This document shows, piece after piece, positions 35,778 through 45,537 of a stretch of 64,000 bases of DNA. The stretch spans positions 806,001 to 870,000 of the forward strand of contig JACJYO010000003.1 in assembly GCA_020636075.1 (NCBI GenBank), read 5' to 3'. The stretch is from Lewinellaceae bacterium. Lineage in GTDB: Bacteria; Bacteroidota; Bacteroidia; Chitinophagales; Saprospiraceae. Within the stretch, counting starts at the first letter, position 1. Each line of letters opens with the position of its first letter. The position numbers were made by a program, and so were the translations under genes. The notes beneath the pieces are model-generated. The model saw only the letters and a program-made list of their open reading frames with translations. It was not told where the DNA came from and did no database searches.

Positions 35778-36656
35778 ATGCATACTTTTATTAAATGGAC
35801 TTGCCTTAGCCTCTTGTTTTTTACAACAGGAACGGCTCTGCTCGCACAAGATCCCGAAGAAATTGAAGTGAAAACCGAGGTGAGCGAACCGGACGATTTC
35901 GGTGAAGCGCCCCTTGATGATGTGGTAAAAAAAGAAGTGATGATGGAGCGCCGTGTATTGGCGTATCAACCCATCCGCGAAAGCGATATCTTCTGGGAAA
36001 AACGCGTTTGGCGTATTATTGACGTACGCGAAAAAATGAACCTTCCGTTTGCCTATCCGGAAGAGCCGTTTTTCCGCATTCTTTCCGATGCCGCTTCTAA
36101 TGGTGATTTGCCAGTTTATTCAGTTGATGACGACAAATTTTCCAAGCGCCTGAGCACGGATGATGTATTATCCATGTTGTCTAAAACGGACACGATTGTA
36201 ACCTTTGACCCGGAAACGTACGAAGAAAAGGTACAAATTGTACGCAACGACATCAACTGGGCCGATGTTAAGCGTTTCCGTATAAAAGAAATCTGGTTCT
36301 TCGACAAAGAAACTTCAACCATGCAAGTGCGTATCCTTGGTATTGCACCGCTGATTGACGTAAAAGACAGCGAAGGAAACTTCCGCTACGAAAAAGCCAT
36401 GTTCTGGGTATACTATCCGCAAGCCCGCGAATTGTTCGCCCGGCACCGTGTCTTTACATTGGGTGGAAACACCAACGCCACTATTTCGTGGGAAGACCTC
36501 TTTGAGATGCGCTATTTTGCTAGCTTTATTATCAAGGAGTCGAACGTATATGACCGCAGGATTGAAGATTACGCCCGCGGTGTAGATGCGCTTTGGGAGT
36601 CTGATCGAATCAAAAATCAGATTTTCAACTTCGAACACGATCTTTGGCAATATTAA
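35778..36656 (+). CDS. gldN: GldN/PorN T9SS periplasmic ring protein
   Basis: 292-aa exported protein with a signal peptide (residues 1-23, ending LLAQ). Family blocks include AYQPIRESDIFWEKRVWRII, EKMNLPFAYPEEPFF, IKEIWFFDKETSTMQVRILG and FWVYYPQARELFAR. GldN joins GldK in the outer-membrane-associated ring of T9SS. ATG 35778 is chosen because it starts the signal peptide; a longer frame from a TTG at 35736 would begin in the terminator tail. A terminator follows. Confidence 0.95.
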   Translation: MHTFIKWTCLSLLFFTTGTALLAQDPEEIEVKTEVSEPDDFGEAPLDDVVKKEVMMERRVLAYQPIRESDIFWEKRVWRIIDVREKMNLPFAYPEEPFFRILSDAASNGDLPVYSVDDDKFSKRLSTDDVLSMLSKTDTIVTFDPETYEEKVQIVRNDINWADVKRFRIKEIWFFDKETSTMQVRILGIAPLIDVKDSEGNFRYEKAMFWVYYPQARELFARHRVFTLGGNTNATISWEDLFEMRYFASFIIKESNVYDRRIEDYARGVDALWESDRIKNQIFNFEHDLWQY

Positions 36657-36682
36657 AAGAGGCTGATTGCTTCTTTTCGAGA

Positions 36683-36723
36683 GGCTGCACCGTTATCATA
36701 CGGTGCAGCCTTTTGTCGTTTTT
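36683..36723 (+). terminator. Intrinsic terminator after gldN
   Basis: 10-bp perfect stem GGCTGCACCG / CGGTGCAGCC with an 8-base loop, then TTTTGTCGTTTTTT. Confidence 0.9.
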
Positions 36724-36726
36724 TAA

Positions 36727-37788
36727 CTAATGGAATATTACCTCAGTTGCACCATAGCCATATTTGGTGTGAAATTCATTTTTATACTTGGCAACCTCAG
36801 GGCGCGTACGCAACTCCTGCGCAATCGACTCGCGCAACTTGCCTTCACCCACACCGTGCACGATGAAAACCCGGGGCACACCCAAGCGAATGGCCTTCTC
36901 TAAAAAACGGTGGAAATGGTCCAACTGAATCCGCAGGATGATGCTTTTATCCAACTTTGCATGGCCATCTGTTAAGTTTTCAATGTGCAAATCAATTTCA
37001 GGTTCAAAGTGGGCAAATTCTTCCACATCAAAAGCCTGGTACGGTACAGCATTTTGTTCAGTTAAGATCTGCTGTTGGAGCAAATGCTCGCGGGTGTAGT
37101 CGCGCAAGTCGGAATCTGCATTTTCGTCGGGACCCTTTTCTTTTGGCTCAAATTCAGAAAACAAAACAAACTGATGGGTCAATACATTTAATATTGGGGC
37201 GGTTTGGAGGTTTTTAAAAAACTGTTTGGGCCTGATTTTGAGCAAGCGATCAAGTGGTTCTCCTGGGCCATCGGTTGTGATGCGTTGAATGCGGATCTCT
37301 AATTCCGGTTGATCACTGAGATCATCATATAATAAATCACCGAGTTCCAACACCGTTGTTCCAGCCAATTTGCCTTCGGCCTGGATCAGTGTTTCGGAGC
37401 CAATGAAAACTTCCAGCTCAAATATAAATTCATGCTTCGTGTCATTGACGAGCCAGGCTTTGTATCGTGAAACCTGGCCGTCCCTGCCAGGCATGGGCTC
37501 GAACGCAATCAACACTCCTTTGGGCTTCAAGATTACATATTGCGCTTTGATCTCCCGGCGTGGCGGCGCTTCTGGTTTGGGTTCTTGTTTCCCCTGGACA
37601 AATTTTGCACCGGCGAGCTTTGGCTCTTTTTCAGTATCCCGAAGAAGATCTTCTTCAAAAGCAGGAATCTCCAGATCCGGATCATTATCGAGCCGGACCT
37701 GGAGCATTCCATTGTCAAGTTGGGAAGTTATTGTTCCTGTTTCCCCGGTGTACCGGAATCTGACTTTTGTGCCGATTGCAAAAAGCAT
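36727..37788 (-). CDS. DUF2027 and Smr-domain protein
   Basis: 353-aa cytoplasmic protein. It starts with an SH3-like strand set (FAIGTKVRFRYTGETGTI), continues with a DUF2027-type beta domain (about residues 85-230, KAQYVILKPKGVLIAFEP), and ends with an Smr domain (about 265-353) showing EIDLHIENL, FIVHGVGEGKLRESI and the final TKYGYGATEVIFH. Smr domains, as in MutS2, act as nucleases or bind branched DNA or stalled ribosomes. There is no MutS core here, so it is a stand-alone Bacteroidota Smr protein of unknown target. Confidence 0.9.
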   Translation of the reverse strand: MLFAIGTKVRFRYTGETGTITSQLDNGMLQVRLDNDPDLEIPAFEEDLLRDTEKEPKLAGAKFVQGKQEPKPEAPPRREIKAQYVILKPKGVLIAFEPMPGRDGQVSRYKAWLVNDTKHEFIFELEVFIGSETLIQAEGKLAGTTVLELGDLLYDDLSDQPELEIRIQRITTDGPGEPLDRLLKIRPKQFFKNLQTAPILNVLTHQFVLFSEFEPKEKGPDENADSDLRDYTREHLLQQQILTEQNAVPYQAFDVEEFAHFEPEIDLHIENLTDGHAKLDKSIILRIQLDHFHRFLEKAIRLGVPRVFIVHGVGEGKLRESIAQELRTRPEVAKYKNEFHTKYGYGATEVIFH

Positions 37789-37902
37789 GGTTGGGTTTAC
37801 ACAGTTTTAGATTGCATTAAACTTATGACTGTGAAGGTACAATTTGATACCGGATGATCCTTCAGGCAACTTTATATGCTATCCAAACGTGAAAACCAGT
37901 GC

Positions 37903-39711
37903 TTACATTTTTACTATACGCTCTGTGAAAACAGTTTTGCCATTGCGTTGCAGTTGTATGAAGTATGTGCCAGACTGTAGTGCCACTGTGGGCATTGTAA
38001 AGTTCTGAGAACCTGTACCGGAAATTTCAACGGGTAGCCGCATCACTTTTTGCCCGGTGATATTGAATAGCAGTAGTTGACCAGAAAATGCTTCACGAGT
38101 TTCAAAACGAACAATCAGATTTTCCGATACCGGGTTGGGGAATAGTTGTAAATCCTCGATAACAGGATCAAAAACAGCAGATGAGGCATTGCACAACAAG
38201 TTGCGCACAATTTGACCGCGTATTTCGCCTCCGGGGTTGTTCATGGTGTGCACATTGACATAGGCCCCGTTTGTTGCTACTAACAATGCGTCTGCGCCTG
38301 TAATTGCAATAGCACCTGAACTAGTTGGAGCAGGCGTGTTCAAACCATGTAAAATGCCTCCATTTACACCTGCTGAACCGGTATGTATATGTGCGGCCGT
38401 CGGCGGTGCGCTCAACCCATCCACGGCCAATTTGTATTGTAAACTCAAATTCTCCTGATCGATAGAAATAGCCCCGGCGCCATAAGCTGTGCTGTTATTT
38501 GCCGGCACTTCCTGCGCGGAACAGAGTTCGAAGGCATAATTTTTACGCAAGTTACTTTGGATTTGCCCGCGTATTTCTCCCGCAGGGTTAGAAGCGGTAT
38601 GAACGTTAAAATACCAATCGCCATTAACGAAATCAGATAATCGGGCACTGTCTAGCGGCACGGTCGCTGAATACAATCCAGTTGCAAGTGGAATTGCGGT
38701 CAGGGCAAATACGACACCACCTGCCTGACCGGCTGGCCCTTTGTGTACATGTGCAGCAGTAGCCGGCCCACTCAAGCCATCAACCTGTACGAAATAGATC
38801 AAACTATCAAGTTGGGGTGCAATGACAACCCCGCCGATGCCAATGCCATCAGTAGTAACTGGCGGTGTTTCCTGGCTACCGTTCAGGATAGCGGAACCGC
38901 TTAGGTAACCGGAAAAATCGAGCTGCCCACGTATTTCTCCGGCCGGGTTAGCCGCTGTGTGGACGTTGATGTAGTATTGATTAGTGATTAATTTGGAAAG
39001 AAAATCTGAGGGAAGATTCGCGACAGGTAGTGTCCCGATCAGGGTGTTTCCAACAAAACTCAAACCAATTACAATGGGACCAGATGTACCAACAGGAGAT
39101 TCATGGATGTGGGCCGCAGTGATTGGTCCACTCAATCCGCGTACTACAATGCGGTACTGAACGGCATCATGCCCGAGAATTACCCGAACGCCCCCAAACC
39201 CGGTTGCAGTAGTAATGACGGCTGGAACTTCATTTAGTCCGGTGAGGAGGCTGCCAAACTGGAGGTCCGCTTCCGGGATTAGTTGCCCGCGGATTTCTCC
39301 ACCCTGATGCATCGAGGTATGCACATTTGCGTAGATGCCCAGCGTTAGCATTTGAGTGAGGAGAGTGGGTGTTAGTGGCAGTTCACCGGAAAAGTTATTG
39401 CCATTGCGGACAGGGCCCAGGTCTACTATGACCCCGCCATTTTGTCCGGTTGAGCCGGCATGCAAGTGTGCCGCGATAGCCGGTCCGGTCAGATTAGATA
39501 CCACACCTTGGATTTGCATGGTTTTTCGGTCAGGTCTGATTAAAACGGTAATCAAGCCTTCCCCGGCTGATGTTACCGCTGGTACCTCCTGCGCACCAGT
39601 TAATTGAGCGGTAAACATCAGATTACCTGGTTGGGCAGCAAGTGTGCCACAGAGGATACATAAAAGCAGGCTGCATCCGAATCGAGAAGCAGAAAGATAA
39701 ATTGTTTGCAT
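37903..39711 (-). CDS. Four-CHRD-domain T9SS-secreted protein
   Basis: 602-aa exported protein. After a signal peptide (1-26) there are four CHRD repeats at about 32-144, 150-265, 273-386 and 392-505. Each shows the pattern: G(A/L/S)xEVPxV start, a GPxxAAHxH centre (AAHLHAG, AAHIHES, AAHVHKG, AAHIHTG) and a NVHTxxxxxGEIRGQ end. The C-terminal 78 residues (LFPNPVSENLIVRF to ERIVKM) are a type A T9SS sorting domain. CHRD domains occur in chordin and in many bacterial secreted proteins; their bacterial role is unknown, and the conserved His residues hint at metal binding. Confidence 0.9.
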   Translation of the reverse strand: MQTIYLSASRFGCSLLLCILCGTLAAQPGNLMFTAQLTGAQEVPAVTSAGEGLITVLIRPDRKTMQIQGVVSNLTGPAIAAHLHAGSTGQNGGVIVDLGPVRNGNNFSGELPLTPTLLTQMLTLGIYANVHTSMHQGGEIRGQLIPEADLQFGSLLTGLNEVPAVITTATGFGGVRVILGHDAVQYRIVVRGLSGPITAAHIHESPVGTSGPIVIGLSFVGNTLIGTLPVANLPSDFLSKLITNQYYINVHTAANPAGEIRGQLDFSGYLSGSAILNGSQETPPVTTDGIGIGGVVIAPQLDSLIYFVQVDGLSGPATAAHVHKGPAGQAGGVVFALTAIPLATGLYSATVPLDSARLSDFVNGDWYFNVHTASNPAGEIRGQIQSNLRKNYAFELCSAQEVPANNSTAYGAGAISIDQENLSLQYKLAVDGLSAPPTAAHIHTGSAGVNGGILHGLNTPAPTSSGAIAITGADALLVATNGAYVNVHTMNNPGGEIRGQIVRNLLCNASSAVFDPVIEDLQLFPNPVSENLIVRFETREAFSGQLLLFNITGQKVMRLPVEISGTGSQNFTMPTVALQSGTYFIQLQRNGKTVFTERIVKM

Positions 39712-39831
39712 AGTGGATGTATTTGGTTTGTTATTAAATCAAGTAAATCGGCATATAGGAATTCCACGAGCGGGGCAGGGTAGTAATTGCTAAGGGCTTT
39801 GTCATTAAAATTAGGCCTTATACAATAGAAA

Positions 39832-39866
39832 ACGCCGCCTTCCCTGCTGAGCAGGAAAGACGGCGT
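39832..39866 (-). terminator. Intrinsic terminator after the SprB-repeat adhesin gene
   Basis: ACGCCG-CTT-CCTGC paired with GCAGG-AAG-CGGCGT (two mismatches) around a 3-base loop; on the minus strand it is followed by TTTTC. It lies 36 bases past the stop. Confidence 0.75.
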
Positions 39867-39901
39867 GCTGAATCCGGTATTCTGAATGCTGAACCGAAAA
39901 G

Positions 39902-42900
39902 CTACCTGCTTATTATGATCTTTTTGGCCAGTACTTGCTGGTCTATCCGAATTAATACGGTGTACATCCCTTGTGGAACCCGACTCAAATCAAAATCAAC
40001 TTGCAGGGGCCCGGTTGCTGTTTGCTGCTGAATCAATCGCCCCGTCATGTCAAATACGGTAAGTTGAACTTCTTCATTCAACTGCTCCGGGGAAATCACA
40101 TACAACAGTCCAGTGGTTGGGTTCGGGAAAATCAGCAAACCGCTTGCCCAGTCTGGTGTTTTTGTATTTACAAGGCTGTCAATGAGATACGGTCCGCCTT
40201 CAATTGTACAACCAATCTCGTCAATGACTCGAACCGTATAGGAGCCACTGCCCACGCTATCCAAATCTTCCGTCGTAAGTGGGAAGGGAACACCATTTCG
40301 GAACCATTCAAACGTGTATGGAGAAAGACTGCCGTTTACGGAAATGTAAACGCCACCAAGCTCAAGTCCGCCTTTATCCGGCAAAATAGTATCCAGGGTT
40401 AGTTGAAGTTGCGTTAGCACAGTTACTTCGAACGTACAAGAGCCAACATTGCCATCGGCATCGGTATAGGTGTAGGTATTCGTTGTTGTTCCAACCGGAA
40501 AAGCAGCTCCACTGGGCAAACCAGTGACCAAAGCAAACATACCACCATTGCCAAGACAGTTGTCAGTAGCAACCGGTGCAGTATACTGAACTACATTATC
40601 GCCAAAACAACGCACTACACTGGCAGGACAAACGAGGGACGGCGGAAGGTTGTCCACTACAGTGACCACAATTGTGTCAACGGTGATATTACCGGCGCCA
40701 TCCATAGCACGAACCACAACATCATGCGGGCCTAATTGTGAACAGTTGTAAGAGGCCGGTACGAATGTCACCTCACTGATGGAACAGTTATCGCTCACGT
40801 CCAGGTTTAAGGATTGAACGCTCAAGGTGATATTTCCGGCCATGCCTAATGGCGCGGTGGCGGAGTCGCTGGCGATCACGGGTGGTTCAATATCAACAGC
40901 GGTAACGACAACCTGTAAGGTAGCCGTGCAATTATTGCCATCCACAACCGTCACGGTGTAAGTTCCGGCGATCAAGTCGCTGGCATTGGCACCAGTTTGT
41001 CCGTTACTCCATTGATACGTAAGCGGGTTTACGCCGCCACCGCCGACTACGACGGCTGTGCCTTCCGGCAAATTTGGGCAGGAAGTGCTGGTCGTGGAAT
41101 CCAACTCAACCGTGAGAAGTGGCGGCTCCATGATCGTGACCTCTTCAGTCAGATCGCAGTTGTTTGCATCCGTAATCGACAGTGTATACGTTCCTGCAGT
41201 AAGATTCGATTCTGTTTCAGCATTACCACCGGAACTCCAGGCATAGGTGAATGGTCCGGTACCGCCATTAAGAATAGCTGTGGCAGAACCATTTGCCTGG
41301 CCATTACACTGTGCCGGCGCTGTAATAAAATTCACCACAATACCGCAGTTGCCAGGCAACACCTCAACCATACGAATTACTTCGCAACCATTGGCATCGG
41401 TAACTGTGATCGTGTAGGTACCTGCCGACAGATTGGATATTGTCTCCGTGCTTTCACCAGTACTCCATAAGATGGTATAAGGACTTGTTCCACCGGTCGG
41501 ATTTGAACTGGCCATGCCATCGTTGGTCGCGGGTCCCGACATATTAACGGCGGTTGCATTTGCACGCAGGATACTAGGTTCCGATATTGAAAATGCAATG
41601 GCCTCGGGGCAGTTAGCGGCGTCGGTAACGATTACCGTGTAGATTCCCGGCTGCAAACCGGTAACTGTTTCAGTGGTTTCACCGGTACTCCAGGCATAGG
41701 TGAAGGGCGCTTGACCACTGGTTGTAACCACTGTTGCCATACCATCGTTGGCTTCGAAACATGTCGCATCAGTTGCGTCCACGTCGGCATCAATGGTGCA
41801 ATCATATGCATTGACAGATGCAATAGCCACAGCAGTACAGCCATTGGCATCGGTTACGGTTACGGTGTAAGAACCGGGTAGCAACCCGGTTATAGACGCT
41901 GTTGTTTCATTCGTACTCCACAAATAGGTATACCCCGGTGTACCACCGGATGGGTTTGCACTTGCAGAGCCATCTGCCGCGCCATTTGCCATTTGCGGCA
42001 TGGCCGAGGTATTGGCAGCCAACACGGGGGGCTGGGTAATGCTGACAGTGGCTGTTGCGGTACATTGTTCTCCATCGGTTACCACAACAGTATAGGTGCC
42101 AACGGATAGCCCACTAACGGTTGCAGTATTGTCGCCGGTATTCCAGGCATACGAAAAGGTGCCATTACCACCACCGCCTGCTGCTGTAGCACTGCCGTTC
42201 TGCTGACCGAAACAAGCAACATTGGTTACATTGTTTACAGATGCGGTAACCGCCGGGCTTTGTACCACATTGGCATTAGCAGAACTGACGCAGCCATTTG
42301 TTGTGTTCGTAATTAAAACACTGTACTGGCCAGCAATGGCTGCTGAAAGCACCGGATTGGTACCAGTGGAAGTTGTGGAATTATCGGGGCGCGTCCAAAG
42401 GTGGTTGAGCTGGCCTGCAGGTGCAGTGCTGCTGGCGGTAAGATTTACGGTGGCATTATTACAATTCAAATTGGCTGAAACGGCGAGCGTAGCACCGGGT
42501 GGCATGGTGTCGAGCACAACGGTGGCAGTAGCAACACTGGTGCAACTGTTTGTTCCGGTTACGGTAAGCACATAACTGCCCGGGAGGCTAACAACGGGAT
42601 TTGCCAGGCTGGAACTAAAACCATTCGGCCCGGCCCAGGCAAATGCCGGGTTGTTGGCAGGCGAACTGCCGCTTAATACAACAGTATCTTCTACACAGGT
42701 CAGTGCGCCTCCGATAGCTGTTGCGCCAGGTGGGTTAACATCTGCCGTTACAATCGCAATGGCAGAATTGGTGCAGCCTGTAATGCTATCGGTCACTACG
42801 ATGGTATATTCTCCGGCAACACCAACCATCGGACTCGGTTCTGAAGACGTGAAGTTATTGGGCCCTGTCCAGGCATAGGTAGGCCCGGCTGCCCCTGTAG

Positions 42901-44599
42901 TTGCCTGAAGCGTAACGGCTGTTTGGATACAATTGTAGGTGCCGCCCATTGCGGAAAGTGTTGGTGGTACCTGATCGGCAGTAACCAGCATGTTGTCTGT
43001 TTGAGTACATCCGTTGTGCTCATTTGTAACACGCAACCGGTAGGTACCGATTGCGTTGATGGTAGGCGTCAAGGTACTTGCGCCCGAAACGATATTGCCG
43101 CCGTTGAAAGCAAGCCACAGGTAAGTGTATTGCGGTCCGCTCGAGCCTGATCCCTGAAGCTGGAGTACCGGTTCATCACAAGTAAGTATCCGGTTGGGAC
43201 CGGCATTGGCCATTGGAGCCACTTGGTCCACAGGCACAGTTACCATGGCCGTATCGGAACATACAAGCCCGCCGCCGTAGTTGTTTACAATAAAAAAATA
43301 TGGACCTGCACCGCTAACAGTAGCCGAAGTAGATGTGCTGAGTGTATCGCCCTGCGCATTTACCCAGGCATAGCGCACAAGACTACCGGTTGTGGTGGTG
43401 CTGTCTGCCAACAGGACAGTTTGCGGGTCGCGGCAAGTAAGGGTGTCCGGCTTCTGGATACCGGCACGGGCAAACAATTTGACAATAGTGAAGTTGACTA
43501 AACTATCGCAACCATCAGCAGCAGTCAGGGTTTCGGAATAGGAGCCGGCATCGCAAAATGTAAAATCTCCTACCATCATGCAATCGTCGTTGCAAAGCCA
43601 GGTAGGCGGCAGGTTTTTGAATTTGCGCTGCTTGGCTACAATTTTTTGCCGAACAAGGCTGTCACAACCCAGGTAAGATGCATAGGGCGTGGATGTAAAT
43701 GTGTAAGTTCCGGGTGCGGCGATCAAAAAATTGGGTTGTTCTTCCCAGAAAAACGGCAATTCCTCATAACAAAGTTCCATATCGGGCAACACCGTCACGG
43801 GAATGGGAAGGTTTGTGACCTGAATACAACTGAGTAAAGGCGTGTCACAAACATTGGCCGCAGTAACACAGATGTTGCCTCCCTGTGTTCCGAATTGGAT
43901 TTCAACGGACGTACCATCGCCATCCAAGGCAGAAATGGTATAAACATTTGTTCCACCATTAATTTTGGAGCCTGGAGGGGCACTCCAGGTATACGACAGC
44001 GCATTCTGAATCGTGGGTATGGTATAGGTAACCACGGCATTGGGGCATACTTCCAATGGGCCTGTTATTGTACCAATTGGCCCAAGCTCCGGGGCTACGG
44101 TCGTTCCGAAAGGATCGGAAATTTTATATTCACATACGTTGCCGTTTACGCCATCAATAACTAAGTAATATAGGTTACCGGGTTTTAAACCGTCTGTTGT
44201 GAAAACCATGGGATTACCGCCACTCGCACAGGCAAGGGCGTCTATCATCCCCATATCGCTTTTGCAATCTTCGACCAGGGCAATTTCCAGGCCGTCTGCT
44301 GTCGAACAGTTGAGCAAGGTGATTTCAAGCGATAGTACAGTCGAACTAGCAATAAAAGAATACCACCGTGGGTTTTCCAAATTAAACGGCGCGCCGGTGC
44401 CGCAACTGGTAATATCCTGCCCGCCGAAAGACGGGAACTGGTTTTTGTCCTCAAGGCCGTCCATTTGACAGGAAATGCAGGCAAATGCACAAGTAGGATT
44501 ACTGGGCGCTCCAGGCGGGCATGGGGCATCGTGTTGAGCATGTAATTTGAAAAAACCGGTAAGCAGTAAAAAATAAAAAATAGTGAGGCGTTTGCTCAT
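39902..44599 (-). CDS. Giant surface adhesin with SprB and HYR repeats and T9SS sorting domain
   Basis: 1565-aa exported protein. Signal peptide 1-21. The N-terminal part (about 22-390) is Cys-rich with PKD/Ig-like strands, followed by tandem Ig-like units (about 390-780) with the theme YxWxGPNxFSS...PxVxxxGxYxxxVTxxxxCT. SprB repeats follow at about 790-1225 (CFGQQNGSATAAGGGG, YAWNTGDNTATVSGL, GTYTVTVTDANGC), then an HYR-type region (about 1240-1420, NLPPSLVCPASVVRC) and a type A T9SS sorting domain (about 1486-1565, IFPNPTTGLLYV). SprB-type adhesins move along the cell surface in gliding. Repeats make this a site of possible recombination. Confidence 0.92.
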   Translation of the reverse strand: MSKRLTIFYFLLLTGFFKLHAQHDAPCPPGAPSNPTCAFACISCQMDGLEDKNQFPSFGGQDITSCGTGAPFNLENPRWYSFIASSTVLSLEITLLNCSTADGLEIALVEDCKSDMGMIDALACASGGNPMVFTTDGLKPGNLYYLVIDGVNGNVCEYKISDPFGTTVAPELGPIGTITGPLEVCPNAVVTYTIPTIQNALSYTWSAPPGSKINGGTNVYTISALDGDGTSVEIQFGTQGGNICVTAANVCDTPLLSCIQVTNLPIPVTVLPDMELCYEELPFFWEEQPNFLIAAPGTYTFTSTPYASYLGCDSLVRQKIVAKQRKFKNLPPTWLCNDDCMMVGDFTFCDAGSYSETLTAADGCDSLVNFTIVKLFARAGIQKPDTLTCRDPQTVLLADSTTTTGSLVRYAWVNAQGDTLSTSTSATVSGAGPYFFIVNNYGGGLVCSDTAMVTVPVDQVAPMANAGPNRILTCDEPVLQLQGSGSSGPQYTYLWLAFNGGNIVSGASTLTPTINAIGTYRLRVTNEHNGCTQTDNMLVTADQVPPTLSAMGGTYNCIQTAVTLQATTGAAGPTYAWTGPNNFTSSEPSPMVGVAGEYTIVVTDSITGCTNSAIAIVTADVNPPGATAIGGALTCVEDTVVLSGSSPANNPAFAWAGPNGFSSSLANPVVSLPGSYVLTVTGTNSCTSVATATVVLDTMPPGATLAVSANLNCNNATVNLTASSTAPAGQLNHLWTRPDNSTTSTGTNPVLSAAIAGQYSVLITNTTNGCVSSANANVVQSPAVTASVNNVTNVACFGQQNGSATAAGGGGNGTFSYAWNTGDNTATVSGLSVGTYTVVVTDGEQCTATATVSITQPPVLAANTSAMPQMANGAADGSASANPSGGTPGYTYLWSTNETTASITGLLPGSYTVTVTDANGCTAVAIASVNAYDCTIDADVDATDATCFEANDGMATVVTTSGQAPFTYAWSTGETTETVTGLQPGIYTVIVTDAANCPEAIAFSISEPSILRANATAVNMSGPATNDGMASSNPTGGTSPYTILWSTGESTETISNLSAGTYTITVTDANGCEVIRMVEVLPGNCGIVVNFITAPAQCNGQANGSATAILNGGTGPFTYAWSSGGNAETESNLTAGTYTLSITDANNCDLTEEVTIMEPPLLTVELDSTTSTSCPNLPEGTAVVVGGGGVNPLTYQWSNGQTGANASDLIAGTYTVTVVDGNNCTATLQVVVTAVDIEPPVIASDSATAPLGMAGNITLSVQSLNLDVSDNCSISEVTFVPASYNCSQLGPHDVVVRAMDGAGNITVDTIVVTVVDNLPPSLVCPASVVRCFGDNVVQYTAPVATDNCLGNGGMFALVTGLPSGAAFPVGTTTNTYTYTDADGNVGSCTFEVTVLTQLQLTLDTILPDKGGLELGGVYISVNGSLSPYTFEWFRNGVPFPLTTEDLDSVGSGSYTVRVIDEIGCTIEGGPYLIDSLVNTKTPDWASGLLIFPNPTTGLLYVISPEQLNEEVQLTVFDMTGRLIQQQTATGPLQVDFDLSRVPQGMYTVLIRIDQQVLAKKIIISR

Positions 44600-44824
44600 A
44601 ACTCGGTTAATTTAAGATGGTGGAAAAAGAAGGATGGATTACTTAAAGATACAGGAACGTCACGTAATGCTGCTAAGCCCCCTGAGACTGGTGGGTTTCA
44701 TTGGTAGTTCAAAAATAGTTGGGTGCCTGGCCGTGCGCAAATAAATTGTAGGGCTCCGCTAACTCTACGACACTTTAAAGGCCATTTTACTGAACGTAGG
44801 GTATGCGCACGCAAAAAGGAAAAA

Positions 44825-45520
44825 CTAATCCGGGGGAAATAGCGCCGCCACAACCATCCGCTTACGCGCCCGGGCTACCGGAATACGTGCCGCCCCAAGC
44901 AACAACACATCGCCGTCTAGTTGCTGTACGGCTTGTTTGGCCACAATATAGGATTTGTGTACGCGGATAAAAAATTCGGATGGCAGGGTGTGCTCTAATT
45001 GGCTTAAACTTTCCAGCGTGATGAATTTTTCTGTTGGAGTGAAAATTTTCACATACTCCTTCCAACCTTCAATATACAAAATATCGGATAGTGGAATTTT
45101 TATCAGCCGCCGGTCTGCCTTCACGGTCAGGTACCCGGCCAATGCTGGCTCGGGTTGCCGTTGCTGTAAAATCGCCCGGGCCTTTTCCACGGCATGTTCA
45201 AAGCGTTCAAAGGAATAGGGTTTGAGCAAATAGTCCACCGCATCCAGGTCGTATGCTTCATGGGCATATGCTGCATAGGCGGTGGTGAAAATTGTTACGG
45301 GTTTGTTGGAGATCGTGCGCAACAAATTGATCCCGTTTAGCAACGGCATCTGAATATCCAAAAACAACAGCTGTACCGGCTCCTGCTGTAATAACTCAAC
45401 GGCCTGGATCGGACTCCGACACATACCGGCCAACTCCAAATCCGGCACCGCCTGCACATACTTTTCAAGCAGTGCCAGTGCAAAGTGCTCGTCGTCGACC
45501 AGTAAGCAGCGAATTTTCAT
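44825..45520 (-). CDS. LytTR-family response regulator
   Basis: 231-aa regulator with an N-terminal receiver (residues 1-120: acidic DDEH, phospho-acceptor Asp in LLFLDIQMPLLNG near 54, Lys in YLLKPYSFERF near 105) and a C-terminal LytTR DNA-binding domain (about 135-230, ILYIEGWKEYVKIFTPTEK, IRVHKSYIVAKQAV). It is the output partner of the histidine kinase gene whose stop lies 17 bases upstream on the same strand. The target promoters are unknown; LytTR sites were not searched exhaustively. Confidence 0.94.
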   Translation of the reverse strand: MKIRCLLVDDEHFALALLEKYVQAVPDLELAGMCRSPIQAVELLQQEPVQLLFLDIQMPLLNGINLLRTISNKPVTIFTTAYAAYAHEAYDLDAVDYLLKPYSFERFEHAVEKARAILQQRQPEPALAGYLTVKADRRLIKIPLSDILYIEGWKEYVKIFTPTEKFITLESLSQLEHTLPSEFFIRVHKSYIVAKQAVQQLDGDVLLLGAARIPVARARKRMVVAALFPPD

Positions 45521-45537
45521 GCAATACGGTACTGCGT

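Noticed and set aside
40900..42250. Regularly spaced repeats in the adhesin gene, considered as CRISPR or mobile repeats
   Set aside because: They encode SprB units (YxWSxGxTT...GxYTVTVTDxxxC) in one long open frame; the periodicity is at protein level.
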